Below are positions 35,098 to 43,769 of a stretch of 64,000 nt of DNA, one piece after another. Position 1 is the first letter of the stretch; the number at the start of each line of letters is the position of its first letter. The notes below the pieces were generated by a model, which did no database searches, was not told where the DNA came from, and worked only from the letters and a program-made list of their open reading frames with translations. This DNA is from Oscillospiraceae bacterium. GTDB taxonomy: Bacteria > Bacillota > Clostridia > Oscillospirales > Ruminococcaceae. The position numbers and the translations under genes were made by a program. The DNA is taken from positions 160,480 through 224,479 of the forward strand of contig JAFWQJ010000052.1 of assembly GCA_017545185.1 (NCBI GenBank). Direction: 5' to 3'.

Positions 35098-36660
35098 TCA
35101 TTCGGCTTCTGCTGCTTCAACGGCTGTCGGGTGCAGGACATAGCCGATAAAGACAGGAAGATTCGTCTTGTTGTCAAGGATCATATAGATGAACGGACGG
35201 TCAAGGATCACGTACTTCGGCTGAGGCGTATCTTCCGGGATTGCACTGGTCGGTGCAATCATGACTGCCGTGACTGCGCCGGCCTTCGTTCCGCGCTCAT
35301 CGACTTTGACGAAGGTCTTGTGGAGCACAGTGTCGATCTTCGAGTCTTTTTTTGCATTCAGCTCAGAGAAGTCTGCGCCGTCCGTGAATGCGCTTTCCAT
35401 GCTGAGCTTTTTCAGCACATCGTCCAGGGTGATCGAATAGTCGTCCTCGAACTTCGGGATCGCTGCAACAACTTCTTCAGACCGTTTGCTGTTCAGGAAT
35501 GCCTGCAGCGATTCCGGCGTCATGCCTTCGATGTACTCGCTGAGTGAAACATCCTCGTTCGGCAGGAGCGCCGCAAAGCTGTAACGGCCGCCCTCGTACG
35601 GCTTGATGAAACCGGTCGCTTTTTCGTCCTCCAGATAGGTTCTTTCATCGGAGTACATCAGCGTCGCTGTCATATCGCCGGTATCCGCATGGAAGGTTTT
35701 GTCATATTCACGGTCTGCACGGTAGGGGTTGTACCATTCCGCTTCAAAGGCCAGTGCATTGATGAGGATCATTTGTGTTTGCGGGTCGAGCGTGTCAAGC
35801 AGCTTCGGGATCATCTCATGCGTGTTGGTGTTCACCCAGTTGTTGACGTCATTGAGGGTGCTGTCATCGAACGGGGCAGCGAACACTTCGGAACGGTAGT
35901 AGTCCTTGGCGGTCTGCAGGAACGGGGTGCGAACCTGCAGGGTTTCGCTTTTGTTATTGATCCAGATCGAATTGGCAAGATGCAGCGCGGCATCTTCGCT
36001 GCCGGTGAGGTCTGCCGTGTAGTCGTAGTAATACCGGTTCAGCTCATCCATTTTGATCGTATCGCCGAGGAGCTTTTCCATTTCGGTTTTTGTTTCACCG
36101 TTCGCGCCGTTTGCGGTCATCGCCAGTGCCTGCGAAATGGACAGCGGCGAGATCAGGACGTTCTGTCCTTTGGACTGTCTGTCAGCCGCCGAGCCTTTGA
36201 ACAGACCGACGGTCAGCTTCATCTGGCTGCTGATGAATGCTTCGTCTGCTTCCTTGCCGGTCGCTTCGCCGGATTCTGTCTGCTCTGTGAGGTTGACGGC
36301 CTGATAAAGATGCTCGACCGGGCTGTCCGCGACGCCGAGCGCTGTCCGCTTGTGCGCGATGTATTCCAGAATCTGTCTGAGATCGTCGTCGTCCAGATTG
36401 CCGTCCAGATTGACATCGCCCATGCGCTTGCCCAGATCGGTGATCTGAAGGGTATAATCCATTGCATAGAATCTGGCGACCATGACAGCGTCGGCAACAT
36501 CGACCCACAGATCGAGATTGACGTCACCGTATTCGATGTAGGATTCGGCATAGGGGAGTTCGGAGTCGGGGATCCATGCAGATGCCGGGTGATTTGTGAT
36601 GCAGCTTCCTGCGAACATGCAGGCGGCCAGCACCGCGGAGATGATTCTTGTTTTCTTCAT
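35098..36660 (-). CDS. Dockerin-serpin 7, first gene of the serpin operon
   Basis: A 520-residue protein: signal peptide (Cys20, likely cleavage after ASA), a short acidic spacer, dockerin with loops DVNLDLWVDVAD and DVNLDGNLDDDD, and a serpin domain. Hinge DERGTKAGAVT; the loop TAVMIAPTSAIPEDT is the longest of the seven, with Thr/Ser around P1-P1'. Tandem duplication with serpin 6 is evident from near-identical hinge, DRPFIYMIL signature and HPTAVEA tail. The ATG at 36660 follows AGGAGGAATT; longer in-frame reading upstream crosses the promoter and is not credible. As first gene it sets expression of the whole six-gene array. Confidence 0.9.
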   Translation of the reverse strand: MKKTRIISAVLAACMFAGSCITNHPASAWIPDSELPYAESYIEYGDVNLDLWVDVADAVMVARFYAMDYTLQITDLGKRMGDVNLDGNLDDDDLRQILEYIAHKRTALGVADSPVEHLYQAVNLTEQTESGEATGKEADEAFISSQMKLTVGLFKGSAADRQSKGQNVLISPLSISQALAMTANGANGETKTEMEKLLGDTIKMDELNRYYYDYTADLTGSEDAALHLANSIWINNKSETLQVRTPFLQTAKDYYRSEVFAAPFDDSTLNDVNNWVNTNTHEMIPKLLDTLDPQTQMILINALAFEAEWYNPYRADREYDKTFHADTGDMTATLMYSDERTYLEDEKATGFIKPYEGGRYSFAALLPNEDVSLSEYIEGMTPESLQAFLNSKRSEEVVAAIPKFEDDYSITLDDVLKKLSMESAFTDGADFSELNAKKDSKIDTVLHKTFVKVDERGTKAGAVTAVMIAPTSAIPEDTPQPKYVILDRPFIYMILDNKTNLPVFIGYVLHPTAVEAAEAE

Positions 36661-36727
36661 GATAATTCCTCCTGTCCTTTCAGAAAACATAGTGATTGCG
36701 TAAAAGGTGGGTTGCCCTCTGATATTC

Positions 36728-36756
36728 ATCTTACCACTTCGCGCAAGATGTTTCAA
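36728..36756 (-). promoter_or_regulatory. Sigma-A promoter of the six-gene serpin operon
   Basis: On the - strand TTGAAA (36751-36756), 17-base spacer, TAAGAT (36728-36733); leader of about 60 nt. Confidence 0.75.
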
Positions 36757-36774
36757 TTCGCATACTATACGAAT
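36756..36774. promoter_or_regulatory. Operator-like palindrome upstream of the serpin promoter
   Basis: A 19-base near-palindrome with arms ATTCG (36756-36760) and CGAAT (36770-36774) around ATACTAT lies immediately upstream of the -35 box, a typical activator-site position. A T/A tract of about ten bases follows it upstream. Confidence 0.5.
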
Positions 36775-36857
36775 AATTTTTTTTTTCTTGGTGTAACCGG
36801 GAAACTGCACAAATGATAGACAAATTCCGCCGGATTGATATGTAAAATATGTCAAAG

Positions 36858-36894
36858 AAAACCCGCATCCTGCCGGCGGGCAAAGAATGCGGGT
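36858..36894 (-). terminator. Terminator of the recN-acyltransferase operon
   Basis: ACCCGCAT (36861-36868) pairs with ATGCGGGT (36887-36894), with an inner GCCGGC hairpin, followed on the - strand by TTTTC. It insulates the serpin operon. Confidence 0.75.
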
Positions 36895-38051
36895 CACGAT
36901 TGAATTTCGGCTCTGCAGGCGGATTTCTGCACCTTCCGTTTCCGGATCAGCAGCACGGCGAGATCATAGCCGCCCTGAATCACAAGGCCGCAGAGCATCG
37001 ACCAGAATACATTTTTCGCAACTGCAAACGGAACATGCCGGAACCGGTCCGGAACAGCGGGGTATGCTTCGTTCAGTCTGCGGTATGTGATGCAGTCAAA
37101 AATATAGGATATGAGATATGCGGCGAAGGTCGCATTGCTGAGCCGTTTCAGCACGGCACAGGCTGTTTTGCTGCGGATTTTGAGGTCAAACAGCATCAGG
37201 AACAGCATGACGGTCATCAGCGCGACCGGCCATGCGGCATAGTCATCGTTATGCCACGGACGCCATGTGCCGCCGGTTTCTGTATTCGTTCTGCACTGAT
37301 AAAATGTGACAAGCGATGTCCATGTCAGCGCAGCGCAATATACTGCAAAATACCGGAGCTTGCGGTTCCGCTTCGGCTTCGGCGGAAAATCGCGCAGATA
37401 CGCGCCGATCAGATAATATGCAAAGGGATAGCCGCGCGTAAAGAAGTTCGGGAACGGTTTGATCTGCGTAGCAAGCTCTGCCCCGATGAAAAAGGACTGC
37501 GCAAACAGGAACAGAAAGCATACGGTCATCAGCATGATGCGCTTGTTCCGCCGTGTGCGCATCCCGTGGTAAGCCTGATTGATGAACGGGATCAGCAGAT
37601 ACAGGGTGAGGTAATACTCCACGTACCAGCCGTACTGCACATTGGAGAACATAAACAGGCCGCGGATGAATGCCCACGGTGTATAGACATAATGATGAAA
37701 GCGGATATTGAAAATGACACTGATGATGCTGACAATGACATAAACGACCAGCATGCGGAGCATTCCTTTGTAAAAGCCGCGTTCCAGCTTTTTCCGGCTC
37801 ATCAGATAGCCGGTGACGGTCATGAACAGCGGGACACAGCAGAATGCTGCCCAGCGGAAAAATACCTGAAACAGGCCGAAATCAAACGACATCGGTGTGC
37901 TGTAAAAGCCGGTGTGCAGAAAGGAATGCACCGTCACGACAAAGATCAGCGCAAGGATCTTGATGATGTCAATGCCGGCATAGCGCACTTTTTTCGGGGC
38001 GGGAGTGTCCTGGCTGCGGGGCGGGGCTGCAAATTCAGGCTCCGGATTCAT
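36894..38051 (-). CDS. Acyltransferase 3 family membrane protein
   Basis: A 385-residue integral membrane protein with about ten hydrophobic segments. RYAGIDIIKILALIFVVTVH near the N terminus is the family opening, with the conserved His at the end of the first membrane helix. Relatives O-acetylate peptidoglycan, exopolysaccharide or lipopolysaccharide. The start overlaps the recN stop by four bases (ATGA), so it is the last gene of that operon. It stands where spoIVB and spo0A usually follow recN. Substrate unknown. Confidence 0.82.
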   Translation of the reverse strand: MNPEPEFAAPPRSQDTPAPKKVRYAGIDIIKILALIFVVTVHSFLHTGFYSTPMSFDFGLFQVFFRWAAFCCVPLFMTVTGYLMSRKKLERGFYKGMLRMLVVYVIVSIISVIFNIRFHHYVYTPWAFIRGLFMFSNVQYGWYVEYYLTLYLLIPFINQAYHGMRTRRNKRIMLMTVCFLFLFAQSFFIGAELATQIKPFPNFFTRGYPFAYYLIGAYLRDFPPKPKRNRKLRYFAVYCAALTWTSLVTFYQCRTNTETGGTWRPWHNDDYAAWPVALMTVMLFLMLFDLKIRSKTACAVLKRLSNATFAAYLISYIFDCITYRRLNEAYPAVPDRFRHVPFAVAKNVFWSMLCGLVIQGGYDLAVLLIRKRKVQKSACRAEIQS

Positions 38052-39718
38052 GCGCGCCCTCCTTCTCCGGCTGCATCCAGCGCGGCTTCTGCCGTCCGGA
38101 GCAGCAGATCGGAGCTGTCGTCTCCGCCCATGATACGGGCGATCTCCGCGATGCGTCCGCTGCGTTCCAGCACGGTGACCTCTGTATTCGTTGTCGTTTC
38201 GGTGCTGTGCTTCTCGATCAGAAGATGATGATTTGCCTGCGTGGCGAGCTGTGCCAGATGCGTGACGCAGATCACCTGATGATGCTGCGAAAGCTCCCGG
38301 AGCTTTAAGCCGATCTTCTGTGCCGCCTTGCCGCTGACGCCGGTGTCGATCTCGTCGAAGATCAGCGTCGGAATCGCGTCGCGCTCCGCAAGGACGGCTT
38401 TCAGCGCGAGCATCATGCGGGAGAGCTCACCGCCGGACGCGATCTGCGCGATCGGCTTGGGCGGCTCGCCGGGGTTCGCGGAGATCAGAAACTCCGCGCG
38501 GTCCATACCGGTCGGTGTCAGCTTGCCCTGCGTCAGATCGACGCAAAGCTGCACGCGCGGCATGTTCAGATAAGCAAGCTCCTCACCGACACGGCGGGAG
38601 AACTCCGCAGCAAGCTTCTGCCGGTGCGCGGTCAGCTTTTTCGCCAGTGCCGTGACATTGTGGAGCCGCTCGGTGCGTTCCTCAGTCAGCCTGCGGAGCC
38701 TGTCGGAATCCGTTTCGATCGCTTCGATCTCTTTCAGCGCATCCGCATAGATCTGCCGCAGACCGTCTGCGTCGGTATGATAATGCACCGCCATACTGTT
38801 GACGGCATTGCGGCGGTCGGATAATTTCTGAAATTCGGCAGGGGAGAGCTGTCCGCCTGCGTAGTCGCTGACCTCGTCCGCGATATCGCGCAGTTCAATG
38901 TTCAGCGCCTTCAGCCGTTCGCAGAGCGCCTCGGCTTCCGGCTCCGCGGCTGCGAGATTCCGGAGCTGTTCACATGCTGCAGCCAGCGCATCGGAGATGT
39001 TTTCTTCGCCGTCGGTCAGCATTCTGCCGATGCCGGCAGCCAGCTCCGCGGTATCCTCCGCTCTGGCGGCGGCGCGGTACTGCTCGTCCAGAAGACGGTC
39101 CTCCTGCGGCTGGGGATCGAGCTCCCCGATCTCGCCGATCGTTTCCTGCAGCGTTTTCAGGCGGATCATTTTTTCCTGCTCGGTCTTTTTCAGCTGATTG
39201 AGTGTTCTTGCACAGGCCTGCAGATCATGGAATGCCTGCTGATATTCATGCAGCAGTGCGGGATCGTCGCCGAAGCGGTCGAGCACCTCTAAATGCCGTT
39301 CCGGATGCAGCAGGATCTGGTTGTCATGCTGCCCGTGGATCGTGACAAGCGTTTCGCCGAGCTCCCGGAGCATGGCCGCGGGCGCGGTCTTTCCGTTGAT
39401 CCTGCCGCTGCTGCCGCCGTCCGAGGAGATCTCTCTGGTCAGGAGCAGCTCGTTTTCCGAGGGGTCATAGCCGTATCCGGCAAGGATCGCTTTTGTCTCC
39501 TCCGGCAGCGGCGAGAACAGTGCGCTGATGACTGCTTTTTTGCAGCCTGTCCGTACCAAATCCTTGCTTGTGCGCTGACCGAGCACTGCCTGTATGCCGT
39601 GGATCAGAATGGATTTACCCGCGCCGGTCTCGCCGGTAAAGGCATTGAAGCCCTGTTCCAGCGGGATCTCCGCGGCGGCAATGACTGCGAGGTTTTCGAT
39701 CGCAAGTTCCTTTAACAT
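38048..39718 (-). CDS. recN: DNA repair protein RecN
   Basis: A 556-residue SMC-like ATPase acting in double-strand break repair. Walker A GETGAGKSIL near residue 30, long coiled coils between about 150 and 350, ABC signature SGGELSRMMLAL and Walker B LIFDEIDTGVSG are intact. Separated from argR by three bases, the arrangement conserved across Firmicutes. Confidence 0.96.
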   Translation of the reverse strand: MLKELAIENLAVIAAAEIPLEQGFNAFTGETGAGKSILIHGIQAVLGQRTSKDLVRTGCKKAVISALFSPLPEETKAILAGYGYDPSENELLLTREISSDGGSSGRINGKTAPAAMLRELGETLVTIHGQHDNQILLHPERHLEVLDRFGDDPALLHEYQQAFHDLQACARTLNQLKKTEQEKMIRLKTLQETIGEIGELDPQPQEDRLLDEQYRAAARAEDTAELAAGIGRMLTDGEENISDALAAACEQLRNLAAAEPEAEALCERLKALNIELRDIADEVSDYAGGQLSPAEFQKLSDRRNAVNSMAVHYHTDADGLRQIYADALKEIEAIETDSDRLRRLTEERTERLHNVTALAKKLTAHRQKLAAEFSRRVGEELAYLNMPRVQLCVDLTQGKLTPTGMDRAEFLISANPGEPPKPIAQIASGGELSRMMLALKAVLAERDAIPTLIFDEIDTGVSGKAAQKIGLKLRELSQHHQVICVTHLAQLATQANHHLLIEKHSTETTTNTEVTVLERSGRIAEIARIMGGDDSSDLLLRTAEAALDAAGEGGRA

Positions 39719-39721
39719 GGT

Positions 39722-40162
39722 TTACCCCCAGATCTGGGTCTCGAGTAAATGTATGAGTTGTTTTGCATTATTTTCAGAGCGTGTCAGAATGAAGATCGTG
39801 TCGTCGCCGGCGATCGTTCCGACGATCTCCGGAAGCTGGAGCCGGTCGATCACCGCACAGGCCGCCTGTGCAGAGCCGGCATGGCAGGTCACGACGACCG
39901 TGTTCATCGCATAGTCGATCTTCACGATGACGTCCATCAGCAGGCCGTTCGGCGCGGCGGGCGCTGCCGGTGCCTTGGCATAGCAGTTCCGGCCGGATGC
40001 CGTGCGCTTTTTCCGCAGCTTGAGCTGACGGATATCACGCGAAATTGTCGCCTGCGTGACATAATACCCCTGCTCCTCCAGCAGATCGCGGAGCATTTCC
40101 TGCGTGCTGACCTCATGGGATGCGATCAGCTGTAAAATCAATTCCTGTCTGGCATTGTGCAT
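39722..40162 (-). CDS. argR: Arginine repressor ArgR
   Basis: A 146-residue regulator. The N-terminal winged helix contains VTQATISRDIRQLKL, the DNA-recognition region; the C-terminal domain has GTIAGDDTIF, the arginine-binding and hexamerisation motif. It controls arginine metabolism genes; none are in the window. Ribosome site AAAGGGAGG. Confidence 0.95.
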   Translation of the reverse strand: MHNARQELILQLIASHEVSTQEMLRDLLEEQGYYVTQATISRDIRQLKLRKKRTASGRNCYAKAPAAPAAPNGLLMDVIVKIDYAMNTVVVTCHAGSAQAACAVIDRLQLPEIVGTIAGDDTIFILTRSENNAKQLIHLLETQIWG

Positions 40163-40204
40163 AAATCTGCCTCCCTTTAATTGTCGGTTATGACTGACTT
40201 CCGG

Positions 40205-41095
40205 TTATTCCGGCATCCCCTTCAGCGGCTGCATGAGCTTGCCGTTCAGTGCATCGTAAAATGCGGAGCCCTTGCAGTCCACAAACGGCATGTAACGCTC
40301 TGAGCAGGTCACTGTGAAGGACTGCGCATTGTGGAGCACCGCAGCATGGATGCCGTCCGCATGGACATTGAGCCCGCCGTCTCCGGCACCGCGGTAGGTG
40401 ACGCGGATGCTTCTCTGCGGCGCGAACAGCATCGGCCGCGCAAAGAGCGAATGCGGGCAGATCAGGTTCATTTCGATCAGCGCGAGATCGGGCTCCATGA
40501 CGGGGCCGCCCGCAGACAGCGCATACGCAGAGGAGCCGGTCGGCGTCGAAAAAATGATGCCGTCCGCACGGTAAACACCGATCTGCCGGCCGTCAACGGC
40601 GACTGCAAAATCGCAGATCCTGCCGTTTAAGCGTGACGCGTAGATATCATTGAGCACATGGATCTCACTGCCGTCCTGCTCACCGCCGCTGATCGCGGCC
40701 TTCAGCATGATGCGGTGCGAGATCGCAAACTGGCCTGTTTTCAGCCGGTCAAGCATATCGAGCTCCGAGGCCTCGAATGCGGCGAGGAATCCGAGCGTGC
40801 CGGTGTTGATGCCGACCAGTCTGACCGGCGGTGTGCCCTGCCGGACAGCTTCATCAAGGATCCAGCCCGCTGCACGCAGGATCGTGCCGTCGCCGCCGAT
40901 CGCGATGACGAAATCCGCACCGTCAAGGACAGCTTCCGCGGGCAGGAATCTGACATGTTCCGCATCGGGAAACAATTTCCGGAGCGCTTCTGTCATGCGG
41001 ATCTCCGCGCCGAGCAGATGCAACCGTTCGCAGACGCTCAGGGCGGTCTCCAGCGCCGCTTTTTTGGAAAGATTGGGATCAATCACACAAATCAT
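40205..41095 (-). CDS. nadK: NAD kinase
   Basis: A 296-residue enzyme that phosphorylates NAD to NADP. IGGDGTILRAAG is the catalytic GGDG motif, NTGTLGFLAAFE the second motif, and TPTGSSAYALSAGG the third. Overlaps tlyA by four bases and lies 42 bases ahead of argR. Confidence 0.96.
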   Translation of the reverse strand: MICVIDPNLSKKAALETALSVCERLHLLGAEIRMTEALRKLFPDAEHVRFLPAEAVLDGADFVIAIGGDGTILRAAGWILDEAVRQGTPPVRLVGINTGTLGFLAAFEASELDMLDRLKTGQFAISHRIMLKAAISGGEQDGSEIHVLNDIYASRLNGRICDFAVAVDGRQIGVYRADGIIFSTPTGSSAYALSAGGPVMEPDLALIEMNLICPHSLFARPMLFAPQRSIRVTYRGAGDGGLNVHADGIHAAVLHNAQSFTVTCSERYMPFVDCKGSAFYDALNGKLMQPLKGMPE

Positions 41096-41826
41096 TGCGG
41101 TACCCTTTTTACATAAAGCAAGTATTCCGTATTGCCGCTGCCGCCCTTGATCGGGGACTCGCAGGAACCAGACGGCAGCAGGCCGTTTTCGGCACAGCAG
41201 TTCATGATATCGCGAAGCACCTGCTGCCGGATCTTTTCATCCTTCACGACGCCGTGCTTATTGAGTGCGCTGCGTCCGGCCTCGAACTGCGGCTTGACGA
41301 GCAGCACCGCAGAGCCGTTCTCCGTCAGGAGCTTCGGCAGATGCGGGATGATCTGCCGGAGCGAGATGAACGAGACATCGCAGGAAGCGAAATCCGCAGG
41401 GAGTCCCTCTGTGTCTGCGGGAAGCGTCCGCAGATCGGTGCCCTCCATGACGGTCACGCGGGGATCCGCCCGGAGCTCCGGTGCAAGCTGGTCGTGTCCG
41501 ACATCGACCGCGAGCACATGCGCGGCTCCGTGCTGCAGCATACAGTCGGTAAAGCCGCCGGTCGATGCGCCGATATCCAGACAGCGCAGACCGTCAACGC
41601 GGATCGCAAATTCCGCAAGCGCGTACCGCAGCTTATAGCCGCCGCGCCCGACAAACGGAAGTGCCTCCGTGACGGCGATCTCATCCGTGTCCGCGACCTT
41701 CTGCGAGGCCTTCATGCAGACAACGCCGTTGACCGTGACATGCCCTTCGCTGATGAGCGTCTGGGCACGGTTGCGGCTGCTGCAGAGCCCCTTTGCCGTC
41801 AGTGCGGTATCGAGCCGTTCAGCCAT
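41092..41826 (-). CDS. tlyA: TlyA-family rRNA 2'-O-methyltransferase
   Basis: A 244-residue protein with an N-terminal S4 RNA-binding domain (LDTALTAKGLCSSRNRAQTL) and an FtsJ-like SAM domain (CLDIGASTGGFTDCML). Family members methylate cytidines in 16S and 23S rRNA. It overlaps dxs by eight bases. In many Firmicutes it is annotated YqxC and stands in the same place. Confidence 0.93.
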   Translation of the reverse strand: MAERLDTALTAKGLCSSRNRAQTLISEGHVTVNGVVCMKASQKVADTDEIAVTEALPFVGRGGYKLRYALAEFAIRVDGLRCLDIGASTGGFTDCMLQHGAAHVLAVDVGHDQLAPELRADPRVTVMEGTDLRTLPADTEGLPADFASCDVSFISLRQIIPHLPKLLTENGSAVLLVKPQFEAGRSALNKHGVVKDEKIRQQVLRDIMNCCAENGLLPSGSCESPIKGGSGNTEYLLYVKRVPQ

Positions 41827-43729
41827 TGTGCATCTCCCTGACCGCAGCGCAGATATCGGGCTCCGTCAGGCCGACATTCGCAAGGCAGGCATTGACGGCC
41901 GCCTGCTGCACGAACCCGTTGATCGCATGACATCGGAACGTGCCGTTCCAGCCGTTCAGCAGCAGCATGGCAGCCAGCTTTTCGCCGATGCCGCCCGAGG
42001 TGCTGCCCTCCTCAAAGACGCAGATATTCTGATACTGCTTTGCGATGGTCAGTGTTTCATCCGGCAGCGGAAAGACCTTCGTCAGCCGCAGCACGCCGCA
42101 GGGGATGCCCTCGCGCCGGAGCTGTGCCGCTGCCTCCGTGACCTGCTCGGACAGTCTGCCGTAGGTCACGATGAGCGTTTCGCTGCCTGCATCATGCGTC
42201 AGGACAGGCGCGGGCTTCAGCGCGGAATGCTCCTTCTCCTTGCCGCGCGGATAGCGGACGGCGACCAGACCCTTGTCCTCATAAAGTGCGCGGCCGAGAC
42301 AGAGCTTCAGTTCCGCGTAATTGGCAGGGGAGTAGACCGTGCAGCCGGGAATCGCGGTCAGCATCGGGATATCGAAGATGCCCTGATGCGTTTCGCCGTC
42401 CTCGCCGACCAGTCCGGCGCGGTCCACGCCTAACACAAGATGATAGCCCGCGATCGCGGCATCATGAAGGAGCTGGTCGAAGCTGCGCTGTAAAAATGTC
42501 GAATATACAGCAAAAACAGGGAGCTTTTTCATGGATGCGAGTGCCGCGCAGAAGGTGACGGCGTGCTGCTCCGCAATGCCGACGTCATAGAACCGCCCCG
42601 GATGCGCCGCAGCAAAGAACTGCAGGCCGGTGCCGTATTTCATCGCGGCGGTCACGGCGCAGATCCGGTCATCCTGTCTGGCGAGCTCCGTTAGATGCCG
42701 GCCGAATACGGTCGAGAAGCATTCGTCGATCGAGAGCTCCGGATCCTTCGCGTCAAGATCGACGCGTGCGATATCCGCATGGATATGCTCGCAGCGGGGG
42801 ACGCCGTGATACTCGCCGGGGTTGTCCTCCGCAGGCTTATAGCCTTTGCCCTTGACCGTGTTGACATGGACGAGCACGGGTCTGCGGTAGCTTTTCGCGA
42901 CCTCGAGCACATCGTCCAGTGCCTCCATATCGTGGCCGTCCACGGGTCCCAGATACACAAAGCCGAGATCCTCAAAAATCGTGGACTGCACGAGGTTGTG
43001 GCGCATTCTGTCCTTTGTATTTTTCAGTTTGACCGCAAGCATATCGCCGATCGCCGGCGTCTTGCGGATGACGCTCTCGACCTTCCACTTCGCGCGGACA
43101 TAGTCGGAGCTGCTGCGGATCCTTGTCAGGTATTTTGCAATTGCGCCGGTGTTTTTCGAGATCGCCTGATTGTTGTCATTGAGAATGACGATCAGGTTCG
43201 TTTTCGTTTTGCCGGCGTTGTTGAGTCCCTCGTATACCATGCCGCCGGTCATGGCGCCGTCGCCGACGACCGCGACCGCATAATGCGTTGTGTCGCCGGA
43301 CATCCGCATTGCTTCCGCCATGCCGAAGGCCGCGGAGACAGCTGTGCTGCTGTGGCCGGTGATGAAGGTATCATGCACGGATTCCGAGGGCTTCGGGAAG
43401 CCGGCAAGGCCGTTCTCCTGTCTGAGCTCCGGAAGCCTTCCGGCGCGTCCGGTCAGGATCTTGTGGACATAGGCCTGATGCCCGACATCCCAGACGAGCC
43501 TGTCCTGCGGGGAATGAAAGTGCCGGTGCAGCGCGAGCGTCAGCTCCACCACGCCCAGATTGGAGGACAGATGTCCGCCTGTCTGCAGCACTGTGTCGAT
43601 CAGCAGCTTGCGGATCTTTTCGCACAGTGCTTCGCATTGGGGGAGCGTCAGCTTCTGCAGATCGTCCGGCAGCTTCATGTTCCGAAGCTCAGGAACGGGC
43701 GTCGCCGTGATTAGACGTTCTCTGTTCAT
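41819..43729 (-). CDS. dxs: 1-deoxy-D-xylulose-5-phosphate synthase
   Basis: A 636-residue thiamine-diphosphate enzyme that joins pyruvate and glyceraldehyde 3-phosphate in the first step of the MEP isoprenoid pathway. GDGAMTGGMVYEGLNNAG is the thiamine diphosphate/metal motif and AEQHAVTFCAALA lies in the pyrimidine-binding domain. The usual ispA between xseB and dxs is missing; only 40 bases separate dxs from xseB. Confidence 0.96.
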   Translation of the reverse strand: MNRERLITATPVPELRNMKLPDDLQKLTLPQCEALCEKIRKLLIDTVLQTGGHLSSNLGVVELTLALHRHFHSPQDRLVWDVGHQAYVHKILTGRAGRLPELRQENGLAGFPKPSESVHDTFITGHSSTAVSAAFGMAEAMRMSGDTTHYAVAVVGDGAMTGGMVYEGLNNAGKTKTNLIVILNDNNQAISKNTGAIAKYLTRIRSSSDYVRAKWKVESVIRKTPAIGDMLAVKLKNTKDRMRHNLVQSTIFEDLGFVYLGPVDGHDMEALDDVLEVAKSYRRPVLVHVNTVKGKGYKPAEDNPGEYHGVPRCEHIHADIARVDLDAKDPELSIDECFSTVFGRHLTELARQDDRICAVTAAMKYGTGLQFFAAAHPGRFYDVGIAEQHAVTFCAALASMKKLPVFAVYSTFLQRSFDQLLHDAAIAGYHLVLGVDRAGLVGEDGETHQGIFDIPMLTAIPGCTVYSPANYAELKLCLGRALYEDKGLVAVRYPRGKEKEHSALKPAPVLTHDAGSETLIVTYGRLSEQVTEAAAQLRREGIPCGVLRLTKVFPLPDETLTIAKQYQNICVFEEGSTSGGIGEKLAAMLLLNGWNGTFRCHAINGFVQQAAVNACLANVGLTEPDICAAVREMHNG

Positions 43730-43769
43730 TTTCTTCTCCGTCCGGCATACACGGGTATGCCGCTGCGTT

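Noticed and set aside
28889-36660. Regularly recurring identical segments about 1.5 kb apart, considered as a CRISPR or phage-like repeat array
   Set aside because: Repeats are the conserved coding parts of paralogous serpins, far too long and widely spaced for CRISPR.
36661-36897. N-terminal extension of serpin 7 of about 79 codons
   Set aside because: It crosses the promoter, palindrome and terminator; the ATG at 36660 starts a proper signal peptide after AGGAGG.
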